In this document: piece by piece, positions 23,501 to 34,138 of the stretch
How the letters are laid out: each line of letters begins with the position of its first letter
Numbering within the stretch: the first letter of the stretch is position 1
NCBI GenBank assembly: GCA_026770025.1
Contig: JAMXDE010000003.1
Coordinates: 3,038,001 to 3,102,000 of the forward strand
Reading direction: 5' to 3'
Origin: Craspedostauros australis
Taxonomy: Eukaryota > Bacillariophyta > Bacillariophyceae > Mastogloiales > Achnanthaceae
DNA length: 64,000 nucleotides
Program-made: the position numbers and the translations under genes
The notes under the pieces: model-generated
The model's database searches: none
What the model was told of the DNA's origin: nothing
Seen by the model: the letters and a program-made list of their open reading frames with translations, nothing else

Positions 23501-25254
23501 CGTCCTGTTTTCATTGCGATCCATTGACCGGGTCGGGGGGCCGCTCGCTGCTGCATCGAGAAGCCGCGAATCAAAGAAGCATCCGCCAGTCGCCTTGCAG
23601 ATATCGTAGAGTTCCTCGGTATCATCAGATAGGTTGAGCGGGAACGAAGCCGAGCTGGGCGGGTCGTACGTCAGGAACGAGGAAGCAAGATCTCCAGAGA
23701 CATATTCATCGGCATCGACCGTCTCCAACGAGTGGCTCTCCGGGCTCGACAAATCCAGCACGGTGACAGGGACATCAGCGCGGCCCGAAGTGAGGAAGAC
23801 GTCTTTGACGTCATCGCATGAGATCGACCTGCCATCCGTTGCCACGACCAAGCAGGGACTGGCTTCCGAGGACAGGATGTCGAGCGCGCAGTCTCCTGCC
23901 TGCATGATGTCCTTCAGCGATGATGAGTGGAGGGGTGCTGCCCATTCGTTGGTTCCCAGCGAGTTGCTGACGCGGCACGCGATGCCATCTTCCACTTCCG
24001 TCTTCGCCCAGCGGTCAATTTTGGAGGCGAGACGGTCAGCGCTTGCCGCGTCGTGTAGGTGGAAGTCGCGCACCAGCAGGTTGGTTTCGGAGTGCTTGCC
24101 ATGCGGGAAGACAGCGATGACGGAGATCGCGATCTCCGGGGTCCAAGCATCCTTGTCGGTGCCGAGAAAGGGAACCTCGATGGGTTCGACTAACGATCGG
24201 AAGAAGGTTGCGGCCATCGCCGCCAATCTGTCCAACGGGCAGCATGCATCCATGTCTGCATCCACACCCATAGGCATGCCAAAGGTGGATGCCATGGACG
24301 GTGATGCATCGACGCAGAAGGCCATTCTCGTGAGTCGGTAAGAGAAGAAGATCCGCGTGGAGGGATTGAGGTTGAGTGGCAAACGCTTGGGTTCGTACGC
24401 TGTGGTTTTGAACTCCTGCTGCTTCTGCTTGGCATGCTTGTTGAAGGCTTTCAGTTCATTCTCCAACGCATTCCGCTGTTTGTTGTTCAGCTCGTCCCAC
24501 GATGTTGGCGGTGTGCACTCCAGCAGTCTCACAACCCCGCACATGCTCTCATTCTGCTCCGTCTGCGATCTCTTCCGTGTGCTGACGGGCGATATGTTAT
24601 CATCGGATGATTCGGACTGCATCTCCATCAAATCGAAGTGGTAACATACCTGCGATCGGGCCAATATGGGAGAGAGGAGATTAGGTGACATTGTGGGTGA
24701 TTGTCGCGTGCGATGGAGCGATGGAGCAACAGAGCAAGAAGTAAGCAACATGTCGGGGGTGGACGTGGAGAGAATGGAGACAAGATTGATCGTCATTGGT
24801 TGTGTCAGACTGCGCCATGACTACGGATCCTGGTAGGGGATGATCTGGATGCTCAGCCCGGCTCAATTCGATTCCATTCGGTTGGACTCAAGCCTTCATC
24901 CAGGAACCAAGGCAATCAGCCAATGTGCAGACTGAGGCACCCAGAGCATCAAAGCGCACATAGAATGGAGAAGTACTTTGCAACACTTCTCTCCTCGAAT
25001 ACCGCTCTGCGTTGCCATGGCTATGTGGCTCGAGCTGGGCCAAGTTGAATCAATTGTATTATACTCTGAATATCCATGAAGGTCATGCGCTGCTCCTCAT
25101 CCCATGATCTTACCCGTTCCGCAAAGCCGAATCGTTGATAATCATCCAGCAGCAGGATCGCGGATGTCGCGTCCCCGATGGTGTCCAACACCGTCGGCGC
25201 GCTCCTCCTGTCCCTTGTGGACCTTCGTTTCTTCTTCTTCTTGGAGAATACCAT
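14545..25254 (-). CDS. SZT2: SZT2-like giant protein (KICSTOR scaffold), seven exons
   Basis: Exons on the minus strand, 5' to 3': 25114-25254, 20145-24649, 17852-19849, 16401-17526, 15982-16133, 15521-15711, 14545-15200. All introns are GT-AG, phases agree at every join, and the product is about 2,922 residues (human SZT2 is about 3,430). Residues about 142-260 match the SZT2 N-terminus: NPSTRIFF, a VWA-like CVDASPS motif, then DRLAAMAATFFRSLVEPIEVPF and WTPEIAISVIAV, parallel to human PSTRVTF, ELDLSPS, LLRPFRVPG and FQPEIYVTIQAY. A glutamine-rich stretch lies near 22864-22925. Exon 1 (MVFSKKKKKRRS...LLLDDYQRFGFAER) is less certain; a start at ATG 24796, reading into exon 2 without a splice, is the alternative. 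In animals SZT2 scaffolds KICSTOR, which brings GATOR1 to lysosomes to restrain TORC1 when amino acids are low. That role is inferred here. Confidence 0.85.
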
Positions 25255-25779
25255 CTTTCTATCCGATGCGCTGCGATGATGGGTGAGATGACGGATGGGC
25301 AATGCAGATGACGCTGCCTCCCCACATGTTCCGCAGGGGTGGAGGGGTGGTGGGTGGATTCGTTTCTTGTGTTGTTTGGTGTCTGTGTGGCAACGCGTGT
25401 CCGTGTCATCTGTTTGTGTTTTGGAAGGAAACGCTTTGACTACCTCTTTGCTAATTTCACAATTACGAATGAATCCTTCAACCCGGGACTTCCTTTTTGG
25501 CATCATTTCGTAAGGCTACATGTAACGTAGACCTATGTATGCAGAAATCACGTAATTCTGATTTGTTGTGAACCGTTCGGAATCGAAACGCGACGTGTTC
25601 GTGTGTTCTGTGGTTGGACCAACGCAACCCAAAGTTGGTCGAACACCCAACAGAGCAGCCCGTCCTGCATCAGAGAGAGAGAGAGTATCGTCATCGTGCG
25701 AGTTCCAGGCATCAAGATCAGAAGTGGAGCACGCATTCATCAATCTCCCATAATATTACATCAGCAAACCAACGACATC
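25255..25779. promoter_or_regulatory. Divergent promoter region (SZT2-like / BCAT)
   Basis: This 525-base spacer separates divergent start codons. On the minus strand the frame of SZT2-like exon 1 stays open upstream to an ATG at 25506, so the protein could be up to 84 residues longer. That extension is rich in His, Pro and Thr and looks more like leader sequence than protein. A GAGAGA run lies at 25675-25686. Confidence 0.5.
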
Positions 25780-26997
25780 ATGATCGGCGCCGCAGCTTCA
25801 TCTCGATGCAACCAGATGCTGCGATCCTGCCGACGCTTCGCGCGATCGCCTTGCGTTGCGCCCCACGAAAGATCGACGAAGCGGTGCATCAGCAGCTCCC
25901 GGCTCACCATCACGAAGGTCACCAACGATGATGCCTTCAACAGCAAACCGCCCAAAGAAGAAATCGCCTTTGGATCCATCATGTCGGATCACATGCTGAC
26001 CATCAACTGGTCCGGCGACGACGCAGCTTGGTCCGCCCCGGCCATTCATCCGTTCGGGCCGATTTCGATGGATCCTGCCTCACCCTGCTTGCATTACGGC
26101 TCGCAATGCTTCGAGGGCATGAAGGCCTACAAGAGCACGACGGACGGATCCATCCGATTGTTCCGTCCGGACAAGAACATGGAGCGCCTTTCCCAATCCA
26201 TGGACCGGTTGCGAATGCCGGGCGCCGATTTCGATCGCGACGAGCTGATCAAATGCATCGGAGAGCTGGTCAGGCTGGATGAGCGATGGATCGAGGAAGG
26301 GGAAGGATACTCGTTGTACTTGCGGCCGACAGTGATTTCCACCAACCGGGCGCTGGGACTTGCGAATCCCTACGATCTCACCCTCTTCGTCATCACGAGC
26401 CCCGTCGGCCCGTACTTCAAGAGCGGCTTCAAGCCAGTCAAACTGAAGGCCGACTCGCGCTTCGTGCGGGCCTGGCCCGGTGGCACGGGCAGCAACAAGG
26501 TCGGCGGAAACTACGCGCCCACCATAAGACCGACCTCCATGGCGGCAGAGGAGGGGTTCTCTCAGATTCTGTGGCTGTTCGGTGACGACCATGAGATCAC
26601 GGAGGTCGGCTCGATGAATGTGTTCTTCTCGATCATGAACGAGAACACCCAGCGACCGGAGTTGGTGACGCCTCCGTTGACCAGAGGCGACATCCTGCCT
26701 GGTGTGACTCGTGACAGCGTCCTGGCATTAGGAAGGACGTGGGATGACATCGACGTCTCGGAACGATCCCTCACGATGAAGGAAGTCAGGGATGCTGCGG
26801 AAGATGGACGCTTGCTGGAAGCCTTCGGAACAGGCACTGCCGCCGTGATCTCGCCCATCTCAACCATTCAATACGAAGGATCTGACATTGAGATCCCGCC
26901 CGTTGGGCCATTGTCGCAACGATTTTGGAAGCAGATCACGGGGATTCAGTACGGAAACATTGAAGGCCCGGAAGGTTGGAGCGTCAAGGTCGCCTGA
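25780..26997 (+). CDS. BCAT: Branched-chain amino-acid aminotransferase, probably mitochondrial
   Basis: Single-exon class IV PLP aminotransferase of 405 residues. It transfers the amino group between Leu/Ile/Val and 2-oxoglutarate. Visible landmarks are FGPISMDPASPCLHYGSQCFEGMKAY, the substrate/PLP region RAWPGGTGSNKVGGNYAP with the Schiff-base lysine at about residue 240, and the C-terminal EAFGTGTAAVISPI loop. The first 50 residues are rich in Arg and Ser with few acids (SSRCNQMLRSCRRFARSP), as in mitochondrial presequences. ATG 25780 was chosen because the frame upstream has no family similarity and lies in the divergent promoter. Family identity is secure; the compartment is inferred. 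Confidence 0.95.
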   Translation: MIGAAASSRCNQMLRSCRRFARSPCVAPHERSTKRCISSSRLTITKVTNDDAFNSKPPKEEIAFGSIMSDHMLTINWSGDDAAWSAPAIHPFGPISMDPASPCLHYGSQCFEGMKAYKSTTDGSIRLFRPDKNMERLSQSMDRLRMPGADFDRDELIKCIGELVRLDERWIEEGEGYSLYLRPTVISTNRALGLANPYDLTLFVITSPVGPYFKSGFKPVKLKADSRFVRAWPGGTGSNKVGGNYAPTIRPTSMAAEEGFSQILWLFGDDHEITEVGSMNVFFSIMNENTQRPELVTPPLTRGDILPGVTRDSVLALGRTWDDIDVSERSLTMKEVRDAAEDGRLLEAFGTGTAAVISPISTIQYEGSDIEIPPVGPLSQRFWKQITGIQYGNIEGPEGWSVKVA

Positions 26998-27515
26998 AAC
27001 ATCTGGCACCGTGGTCGTCCGCGACAATGTGTCCGTATATGATACGGTCGTGTGCAATACGGTCACAATTATGTCATAGAATATAGTTTACACGGCACGA
27101 TTGTTACAGATCTTCCCTGTCTTGTTCAAAAGCGCAGTTCCTTGTTGGCGCTTGCTCTCCAGAAAGAGTCACGTAATGTTCTACCAAGCCTCTTCATGGT
27201 TGAATCCAACGAATCGAAGATCGCGAAACCAACACGCAGATCCGGAGAAAACGAAGCCCACGATGGCGATGGTGCCATCAATCTACTCGCCGTTCGCCGA
27301 CACTCACCCAATCACTGGACCAACATGAACCTTCGAGCTATTGGCAATGTAGAGTATTACTACACGGTGTTGCCATCCACACAACAAGAGGCCCATCCAC
27401 AACTATCCACAACTATTCACAGCCATCCACGCTTACTTCCACTCTCACATCCATTCGTACACACAACAGTCAATTGCTCCACGCTGCGTCCATTTACTAG
27501 CACCAGCACACTGTC
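26998..27515. other. Intergenic spacer upstream of the PsbP-like gene
   Basis: A 518-base tandem-oriented spacer with the BCAT 3' end and the PsbP-like promoter. The last 130 bases are rich in CCATCCACA repeats, probably 5' UTR. No gene seen. Confidence 0.5.
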
Positions 27516-28427
27516 ATGATTGGCCATCGAACGAACATCATCTCCGGGCTGTCGCTGTTCACTCTGTGGATGAACAGCAGCAGCACGTTGGGTCTGCACC
27601 TTCCATCGCCTCCCTCACGACCAACCCAATCCTCCGCCAGCGTTGCCAGCGACCATGCCGTGCCGCAGTCCCGACGTGCCGTCCTGGCCACGACTTTCGG
27701 TGGCATCGCTGCCGGTCTCGTGATGTCGCCCTCCGTCTCCCATGCTGCCAACGATGATGCTGACACTCCCGATCTGACGAGCCAAATGTTCAACCCCGAT
27801 GGTTCGTTGAAGGAGGGCATCGAATCGGAGGCCAAGGAGCGCAAGGTGCAGCTGTCCTGGCGTGCGACCGACAACTACAGATCCATCGTGGATGAGACCA
27901 TCCAGGACGGCGACGTCGACAGCACCAAGGGCTCCGACATTCGTCTGTCCTACGATCTGCCACTCAAATGGTCCGACGGCAAGAACGGCGATGAGCTTTA
28001 CTTCGACCGATCGGAAGGCACGAACGCGCGCGCTTGCAAACGTGTCACGGTCTACCAACCGCAGGGCGACGTCGACCTGTCCATGCTGCAAAAGGCATCC
28101 CGATTCGGTGTGGCGAAGGTGTTGCAGGTGCCGCAATCTCTGAAACGGCTGTACGGCGCGGACATCATCTCGGGACGCACCACGGAACGCAACGGACAGA
28201 CGTACTACGAGTTTGACATGGCGGCCGCTCCGGAGACCTGCGGTAGCTCGAAGGAGAATCTGGGTCTGGGATTCTGCCCGTACGATAACATCTTCCTGCT
28301 GTCGGCGACGGTGGTGGACAGCAGGCTCTACGTCGCCTGCGTGGAATGCGACTCGACTCGCATCTGGAAGCTTGCCAGCGCGGAGCTCAAGCGCGTGCGA
28401 TCCAGTTTCACCGTTGAAGTAGTCTGA
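27516..28427 (+). CDS. PsbP-domain protein of the thylakoid lumen
   Basis: Single-exon gene of 303 residues. The N-terminus reads as a tripartite leader: a hydrophobic ER-type segment (ISGLSLFTLWM), a Ser/Pro-rich plastid transit stretch, then a twin-arginine signal (SRRAVLATTFGGIAAGLVM) ending in SVSHAAN, a lumen processing site. The mature part has the PsbP fold pattern, with an N-terminal YDLPLKWSD strand and the typical end (LKRVRSSFTVEVV). PsbP and PsbP-like proteins assist photosystem II assembly or oxygen evolution. Which subgroup this belongs to cannot be settled by eye. The leader supports a photosynthetic host with a complex plastid. Confidence 0.8.
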   Translation: MIGHRTNIISGLSLFTLWMNSSSTLGLHLPSPPSRPTQSSASVASDHAVPQSRRAVLATTFGGIAAGLVMSPSVSHAANDDADTPDLTSQMFNPDGSLKEGIESEAKERKVQLSWRATDNYRSIVDETIQDGDVDSTKGSDIRLSYDLPLKWSDGKNGDELYFDRSEGTNARACKRVTVYQPQGDVDLSMLQKASRFGVAKVLQVPQSLKRLYGADIISGRTTERNGQTYYEFDMAAAPETCGSSKENLGLGFCPYDNIFLLSATVVDSRLYVACVECDSTRIWKLASAELKRVRSSFTVEVV

Positions 28428-29829
28428 GGCGGCTTGAGGCGTTTCAGGGCCTGGTTCCTCTACCATGCTGTTGTCCTTGGTGATACCCTTGGTGTTGCGG
28501 TGGCGATCATCGCTGTTGTCACATTCGCGAACATGGTGTGTCGTCATGGAGCAACAGCGAGCATGAATGCCGTTGCCATTTAGGATCACATCAGCCAAAT
28601 GAGTGCCACACAATGGATCACGACGCGCCTGGAAGCATTCGTGTGGCAGAAAGTCAACAATACAACGCATGCGTGTGCGGGATGCTAAAATAGATCGTTA
28701 TTATTGATGTTTACAACAACCGGTGATTTGTGCGCGTGTGTTCGAGGCATCAGAAGTGGTCATGGTTTTCCGATGTGCGCACAGGAAAAACGGGACGGGC
28801 GTTTGCCCGTCATTCTCCCTCTGTTGTCTTTTGACTTTGATTGGTTCATTTATTCGTTCGTTCACTCTTTCAATTCATAGTTTCATGCTGTTTTGTGTGG
28901 CATGAGTGGTTGTGATCTCGCGTTGGGGAGGGTGGCGCTATATCGGGTCTTCCAATTGACATAAGGTAGACGATGCTGCACATATAATGTTGTGGTTTTT
29001 GTCCCCTCACAACCGTGGCTTCGTCTGGTGGTGACTCCGTGGCATCCCTCCTCTTGACAAACTCGTTCGATGCCGCGTTGGCACGTTCGTTCGTTCGTCT
29101 TGTTTGTTTGTGTTCATGTGTCTTCAGATAAGACACAGAGTCATCGCTTGTGCGTTCTTTTGTACGGCACGGTTGGCGATGCGTGTTGGCGTAGTCGACC
29201 AACGCTCTACAGAGCGTCGGCCCGCCAGCTTTGGGTGTCTCAGCAAAATGTCACCCAAGCTCAGTTCGGCTCCTCGATGGCCGAGCCCGAAGCGGGATGC
29301 TCCGGGCAGGTTTGCATGCAGGTTTGATCCGCATGCGAAGTGTGTTCCCCCACGAAGGACGTAGTGTGGTAGAGTATAAGGTCGCCTTCGTCTTCGTCTC
29401 TGTGTTTCGGTGCGTGCGTGTTTTTTTTGGTTTGTTTCGTTTTTTGTTGGTTGGTAAGTTCGTTCATTGTTCATTGGTCTGTGTCTTGTTTGATTGACAG
29501 GTATTGGTGTGTGGCGGGTGTTGTCGTGTTTGGGCGTGGTTCGTTGGTTGGTTGGTTGATGGGGCTTGGCGGGTATGGCCCACCAATGGATAGATGGATG
29601 GATTGGGGGTGTGATAAGATGAGGGCTTGGTTGGGTTTCGCCGTGTGTCAGTGCGAAACTGGTCCGTCGTTGTCTGCATTCATTGATTCTCTCGAATTCG
29701 CCAGGGGCTCCGCAAGGCAAAAAGGCAAGAGCAAGGCAGCAGGGCATTATCGAAGCAGGGCAGTGGTTGCAGAGTTTCAGCGGAGCAGCAAGTTTCCTGA
29801 CCACCTTTGGCGTGAAAGGGTGTCCCGTC
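28428..29829. other. 1.4 kb convergent spacer, G/T-rich on the plus strand
   Basis: This stretch lies between the 3' ends of the PsbP-like and F-box/MYND genes. From about 28850 to 29680 the plus strand is strongly G+T biased, with runs such as TTTTTTTTGG and GTTGGTTGGTTG. No gene is supported. Confidence 0.5.
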
Positions 29830-32473
29830 TCACAAGAATTGGCACACCATCTTGTGCTCATTTGATCTCCAGTCGTACACTTGACAGAGCTTGCTGCAGT
29901 ATTTGGCTCTGCAGCAACGGCTGCACATCTTCATCCGCGAGACGCGGTCAACTGAGACGTCGCCGGATTGCCATGCAAGCGAGCGGCCAGCCAAGTCCCT
30001 GTGAAAGAGCTTCCTCTTTCTGCGGGATGGGCTGCCGGTGGATGAAAGTGCCGAGCTTTCTGAAGATGTCCTCTCCAAGCCGAAAGGCTCCTGGGTGTGA
30101 ACAGGGGTGGCATCGGAGACGCTTCTCGAATGCTGATGTTGGTGCTGGTACCGGTGTTCGTGTCGATTCCCATGCCGGTGTGGGTGTGGGTGCGGATGTT
30201 GATGTTGGTGCTGCCGGTGTGGGTGCGAATGGTGATTCTGCGGACGGTGTGTGTCGAGCTGATCGCTGTGTTGTAGAAGTGGACTCACGATTCTGGACAG
30301 GTCCAAAACAAAATTGGATCCCACCATTCCAATTGGTGCATAGGTGCCTCCGACTTCAATATCATCATCGTCGTCTGCCTCGTCTTCGTGTCCTCCGTTG
30401 TTGTTGTTGTTGTTGTTGTCGCTCATGTGATTTGCGTTGTGGTGGCCTCTCACGTGGTTTGCGTGAATTCCATGTCCGCCATGGTGCCTTCCGGAAACGA
30501 CGTCCCATCGCCCCTGAGGTCTGGCGTTGTTATCATCATCATCGTCGTCGTCGTCGCTGTCGTCATCGCGATCGTTGTCATTGGCACCAGGGGCATTGTT
30601 GGCGCCGAGGTTGGAGTTTGCTTTGTAGGCCCACTTGCCGCAGAGCTTGTTCCAGCAGTGGCTGGTATTGTGACCGCGAAGATCTGCCGATTGCAGGTAG
30701 TCCTGACGTAACAATCTGTTGAGGCACGCAGAATCCAAGTACTGGCACAGCTCCTCAGCGCTTGGCTCACCGAAGCGGGCTTTCATATCCCGACCAGAGA
30801 GTGTTTCCTGAAGTGCTGGGAAGTAGTCCTTTTCGGCCGCGATCTTCATGTAGCGCGAAGCCTCGTCGGGCAGCGCATCACGTAGGATGACGCCCAACAT
30901 GTACGAGGAGCGGACGAAGCCGTAGGAGGATGCCATCTTGAGCATTCTGATTCCATTGTTGAGGTCCTGGTAGCAGTAGCATTTGATGATCCCGAGCCTG
31001 TGTTGCGTACGGGGGTGGTTGTTAGATGTCGGTGTCAGGTGCCAGTTATTGGATGTTTGTTTGTTTGTTGTGTTTGTTTGTTGGATGGGCAGGTGGGGAA
31101 ATGTGATGTATGATTTGGTGTGAGCGATGGATGTTGTGCGATGAACCGTGGGCTTCTGTATTGACACCGCAACGGCAGCATTGCGGAACCGTCGTTGTTG
31201 ACTATGACAATACACTTGGGTGCCGTCTGTGTGTTGTCTTCCTGCGTTGCTTGCCACGAAGGTCATCTGAAGCACAATCATGCATGCACACGTGCACGTG
31301 GGGCCGTGGACGCATCATGGTGATGAAAGACCGGAAGCGGTACCGCGAGAGCCAACATGGATCGAGTGCTCCAGTTGAAACCGCTCCCTGTTCGTCTGTG
31401 TTCCTCAATCGGAACGGCACCCCCGCAGTGTTCACTGACAGCGCAAGCAATCAACCAATCGAAACAAGCAAGCGAACAGCCAGACAGCCAGCCAGGCGAA
31501 GGCACCAGAAGGCAGACAAGGAAGCGTGGGAACTTGCAATCATCGCCTCCGGTTTGGATGGAGATTTGATGGGGCAAACGAACAAGCGAACTTACATGTA
31601 CAGGGCCTCGAGATTGCGCGCGTGTGCGAAGGGTGCGAGAAGCGCGGTGGCCGTGGCCGGAGTGTCGTACTTCTGGATGATGCCGCCCTCGCGCGTGTTC
31701 TTGTCGCCGCCCAGATCAAGCCTCGCCAGCATGTCGTCCGAGTTGGAAAGGTCGCGGAAGGTCCTGCAGGTGGTCTGGAGGGCGAAGCGGTCCTTGGCGG
31801 TGCCCACGAAGGAGAGGCAGTGCGCCAGGACGTCCTCCGGGACCTTGTTGAGCAGCCGCGATTTCTGGACGGGTGGCTCTTGGGTGGCGGGGATGAGGTC
31901 CGGCGGCGCGTTGGTGATCTCCACTGTGCGGCGCATGCGCTTGTGCGGGCGGTCGCTGTCGTGCTGCGGCGTGGAGGACGAAGGCTTTCCCGCCCCGCCT
32001 TTCATGGCGAGCGCGGCGGCGAGCTTGGCTGTGGCGCAGCCGCTGGAGATGAGCGTGGGAGTCCTGCTGCCAACGGCGAACGCGTCTGGAGCAGCTGATG
32101 CGGCGGCCGCGAATTGGGAGCTGGTGTCCGCGCCGGATCCTGATTCCCGACGGCGCTTCTTGACGGCGTCATCTTCGTCGTCGTGCATCGTCACCATGGT
32201 GGCTGCAGCTGCCACCGGCGACGGGCGTCTGGTTGGTTCTGGGACGCCGATGTCCACCATGCCTGCCATGCCTACCATGCCTTTCCCTTGTGCTGCTGCT
32301 GCTGCTGTGGCTACTGCTGCTACTGCTACTGTTGCTACTGGTGGTGGTGGTGCTACTGGTGGCGGTGGTGGTGGCGCCACCTGTGCTGCTGCCGTTGTTG
32401 GTGCGCTGCTGCTGTGGTTGCGGCGCGATAGCAAGCCAACAGGCAAGTTGCTCCAGATCTTTTCCCCGAACAT
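29830..32473 (-). CDS. F-box / Sel1-like / MYND zinc-finger protein, two exons
   Basis: Exons 31596-32473 and 29830-30997 (intron GTAAGT...CACAG) give 681 residues. Exon 1 has a long Ala/Pro/Thr-rich leader, a KKRRRES basic patch and an F-box (KVPEDVLAHCLSFVGTAKD..ALQTTCRTFRDL). The join rebuilds NLEALYMLGIIKCYCYQ, the start of Sel1-like helices (NNGIRMLKMASSYGFVRSSYMLG). Next comes SHCWNKLCGKW, then about 190 residues of Asp/Asn/His-rich low complexity, and a C-terminal MYND finger (CSRCCRAKYCSKLCQVYDW..NEHKMVC). The order resembles land-plant F-box/MYND proteins such as Arabidopsis At1g67340, so it is likely an SCF ubiquitin-ligase adaptor (inference). The frame stays open to an ATG at 32779, which would add 102 residues; ATG 32473 was preferred because the upstream part looks non-coding. 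Confidence 0.78.
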
Positions 32474-34138
32474 TGTTGCCGCCCGCTCCCCGTCGCGAGG
32501 GCCTTCACCGTATGGTATTGTGTTTGTGCTGTCGAAGCTGTGGTTTATGTCCTGTTCGGGGCTGCCTCCGTGACTCTTGCCTCCTGCCACCGCGGTTCCC
32601 GCGATGTCGTGGTAAAAACCGGTGCTGGTGTTTTGCTCCGCAACCAGAACCACACACACGGCAGCGCAACAAACCGCGAGCTGCTGCACCAGCCACGATC
32701 CACACACAACAAGGCACCAAACGCGCAGAGTACTGCGCCGCGCGGTACTGCATTGTGCTGCGAGCGTTTTGTCTGTCACATCACGGTTTCACGACAATTG
32801 CGCGGGAGAGCCAGGGGGTGGGAGGGTGATGGCCTGTTTTGTCCGCTTCGTTGCACGCTTTCTCGTGTTGTTTCGATCCTGTCTCAGGCTCCCACCGACA
32901 GGCTTTTCTTCCTCATGTGGCCTGGCCGCCTCGGTCCATGTGCTTTTCATGATGTCGCATTTGGCGACCGGTGTTAAGTTCTTTCTTTTGTTTATATTCG
33001 TTCTTGAATATTTACATATTGCCCGCCAACACATATGAATACATCTATCCTAAATACAGGAACAGCCACGATCGGCTAATTTTTCCTGTTTTCAAGAGCG
33101 ACAAGGCCTGCCCGAAGCGTCACGAATGGGAGGACGGTTTTCACATCTGAAACTTCCAAAACCCTAGTTTTCGCGTACGACCGAAAGAGACAGAAAGCAC
33201 TGCCTCTGCGCGATGGTTGTGCCAACCAAAGACGAGCCATAATAGTTGGTCCGTAGTCGATCCGTAGTTCATCAATAGTTTATGCCCACTCCAACCACAG
33301 ACAAATAGTACCAACTCACATGCAAAGCATGGAGTGGGATAGTGTACTACTACCATTATGTATCACTTCGCACAAGCAGCGCACCACACTCAAGCACGCT
33401 CTGCCTGTCATTGTCTCGCGACTATGTCGAAGGATGGCGATGCATGGCAGAGTATCGCTCGTGTGGGCGAGCATGAAGACAGCCGCAGCGAAACGCAGAT
33501 GGAGAGAGGGAAAAGAAAGAGACACCTTTGGGGACGACGTCTCGTTCGAGATGCCATACTACTGACAACTATACTTCGGAGTCCGTATTTCAGGAGCGTT
33601 GGGAACTCTTCTGAATGTTTTAGCACAGCATGCAGATGCAAATTAATCGCCAAGGGCATGCTCGGGAATCATCCATCATCACGCCACTCCACACGTGAAC
33701 TCATCGTTGCTTCTTACTCTGTTTTTCTTGATTTTCAATTCAATTCACGGGCAAAGGTAAACACTGTCGCAAACCCTTTCTCACGTTCCAGAAATTTTTA
33801 TCTGCGTCAATCCTAGTGGGAGTCCAATCTATACTTCTGCAGAGTATAGCAGCGTCGTACTTCAGTCCACAGGATGATGATACAGCATGGTGAAAAGAGT
33901 TTTGAGCGTGTTTGATTTTCATGGCATACTCGTGCATACTCGTCCGCCTTCATCCCTCCACAGGCTCGCTACCGAAGGTGTGAATATCCAAGTCCAGTTA
34001 CCCAGGCCAAAGCATTGGTTGGGAAACAGAGGCAGAGCGAGCGAGCGAGAAAGAGAGAGAAAGAATGTCCTCAAGATCACAGCTCCTGCGCGCTGAGAGC
34101 GAAGTCAGCCATGGATCATCTCGCGCACGATAGAGGCC
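32474..34138. other. 1.7 kb intergenic region
   Basis: Holds the promoter of the F-box/MYND gene and the 3' flank of the PEP mutase-family gene. No frame here looks like protein. A run of GAGCGAGCGAGAAAGAGAGA lies near 34040. Confidence 0.45.

Noticed and set aside
20145-24796. Treating the 1,551-codon frame as a separate single-exon gene
   Set aside because: It ends right after a strong GTGAGA donor, and the next exon continues in phase; SZT2 similarity also expects a much longer protein.
29124-29861. 245-codon minus-strand frame after the F-box/MYND gene
   Set aside because: It overlaps the true C-terminus in another frame, and the product is a Thr/Pro/Asn repeat mirroring the G/T-rich DNA.
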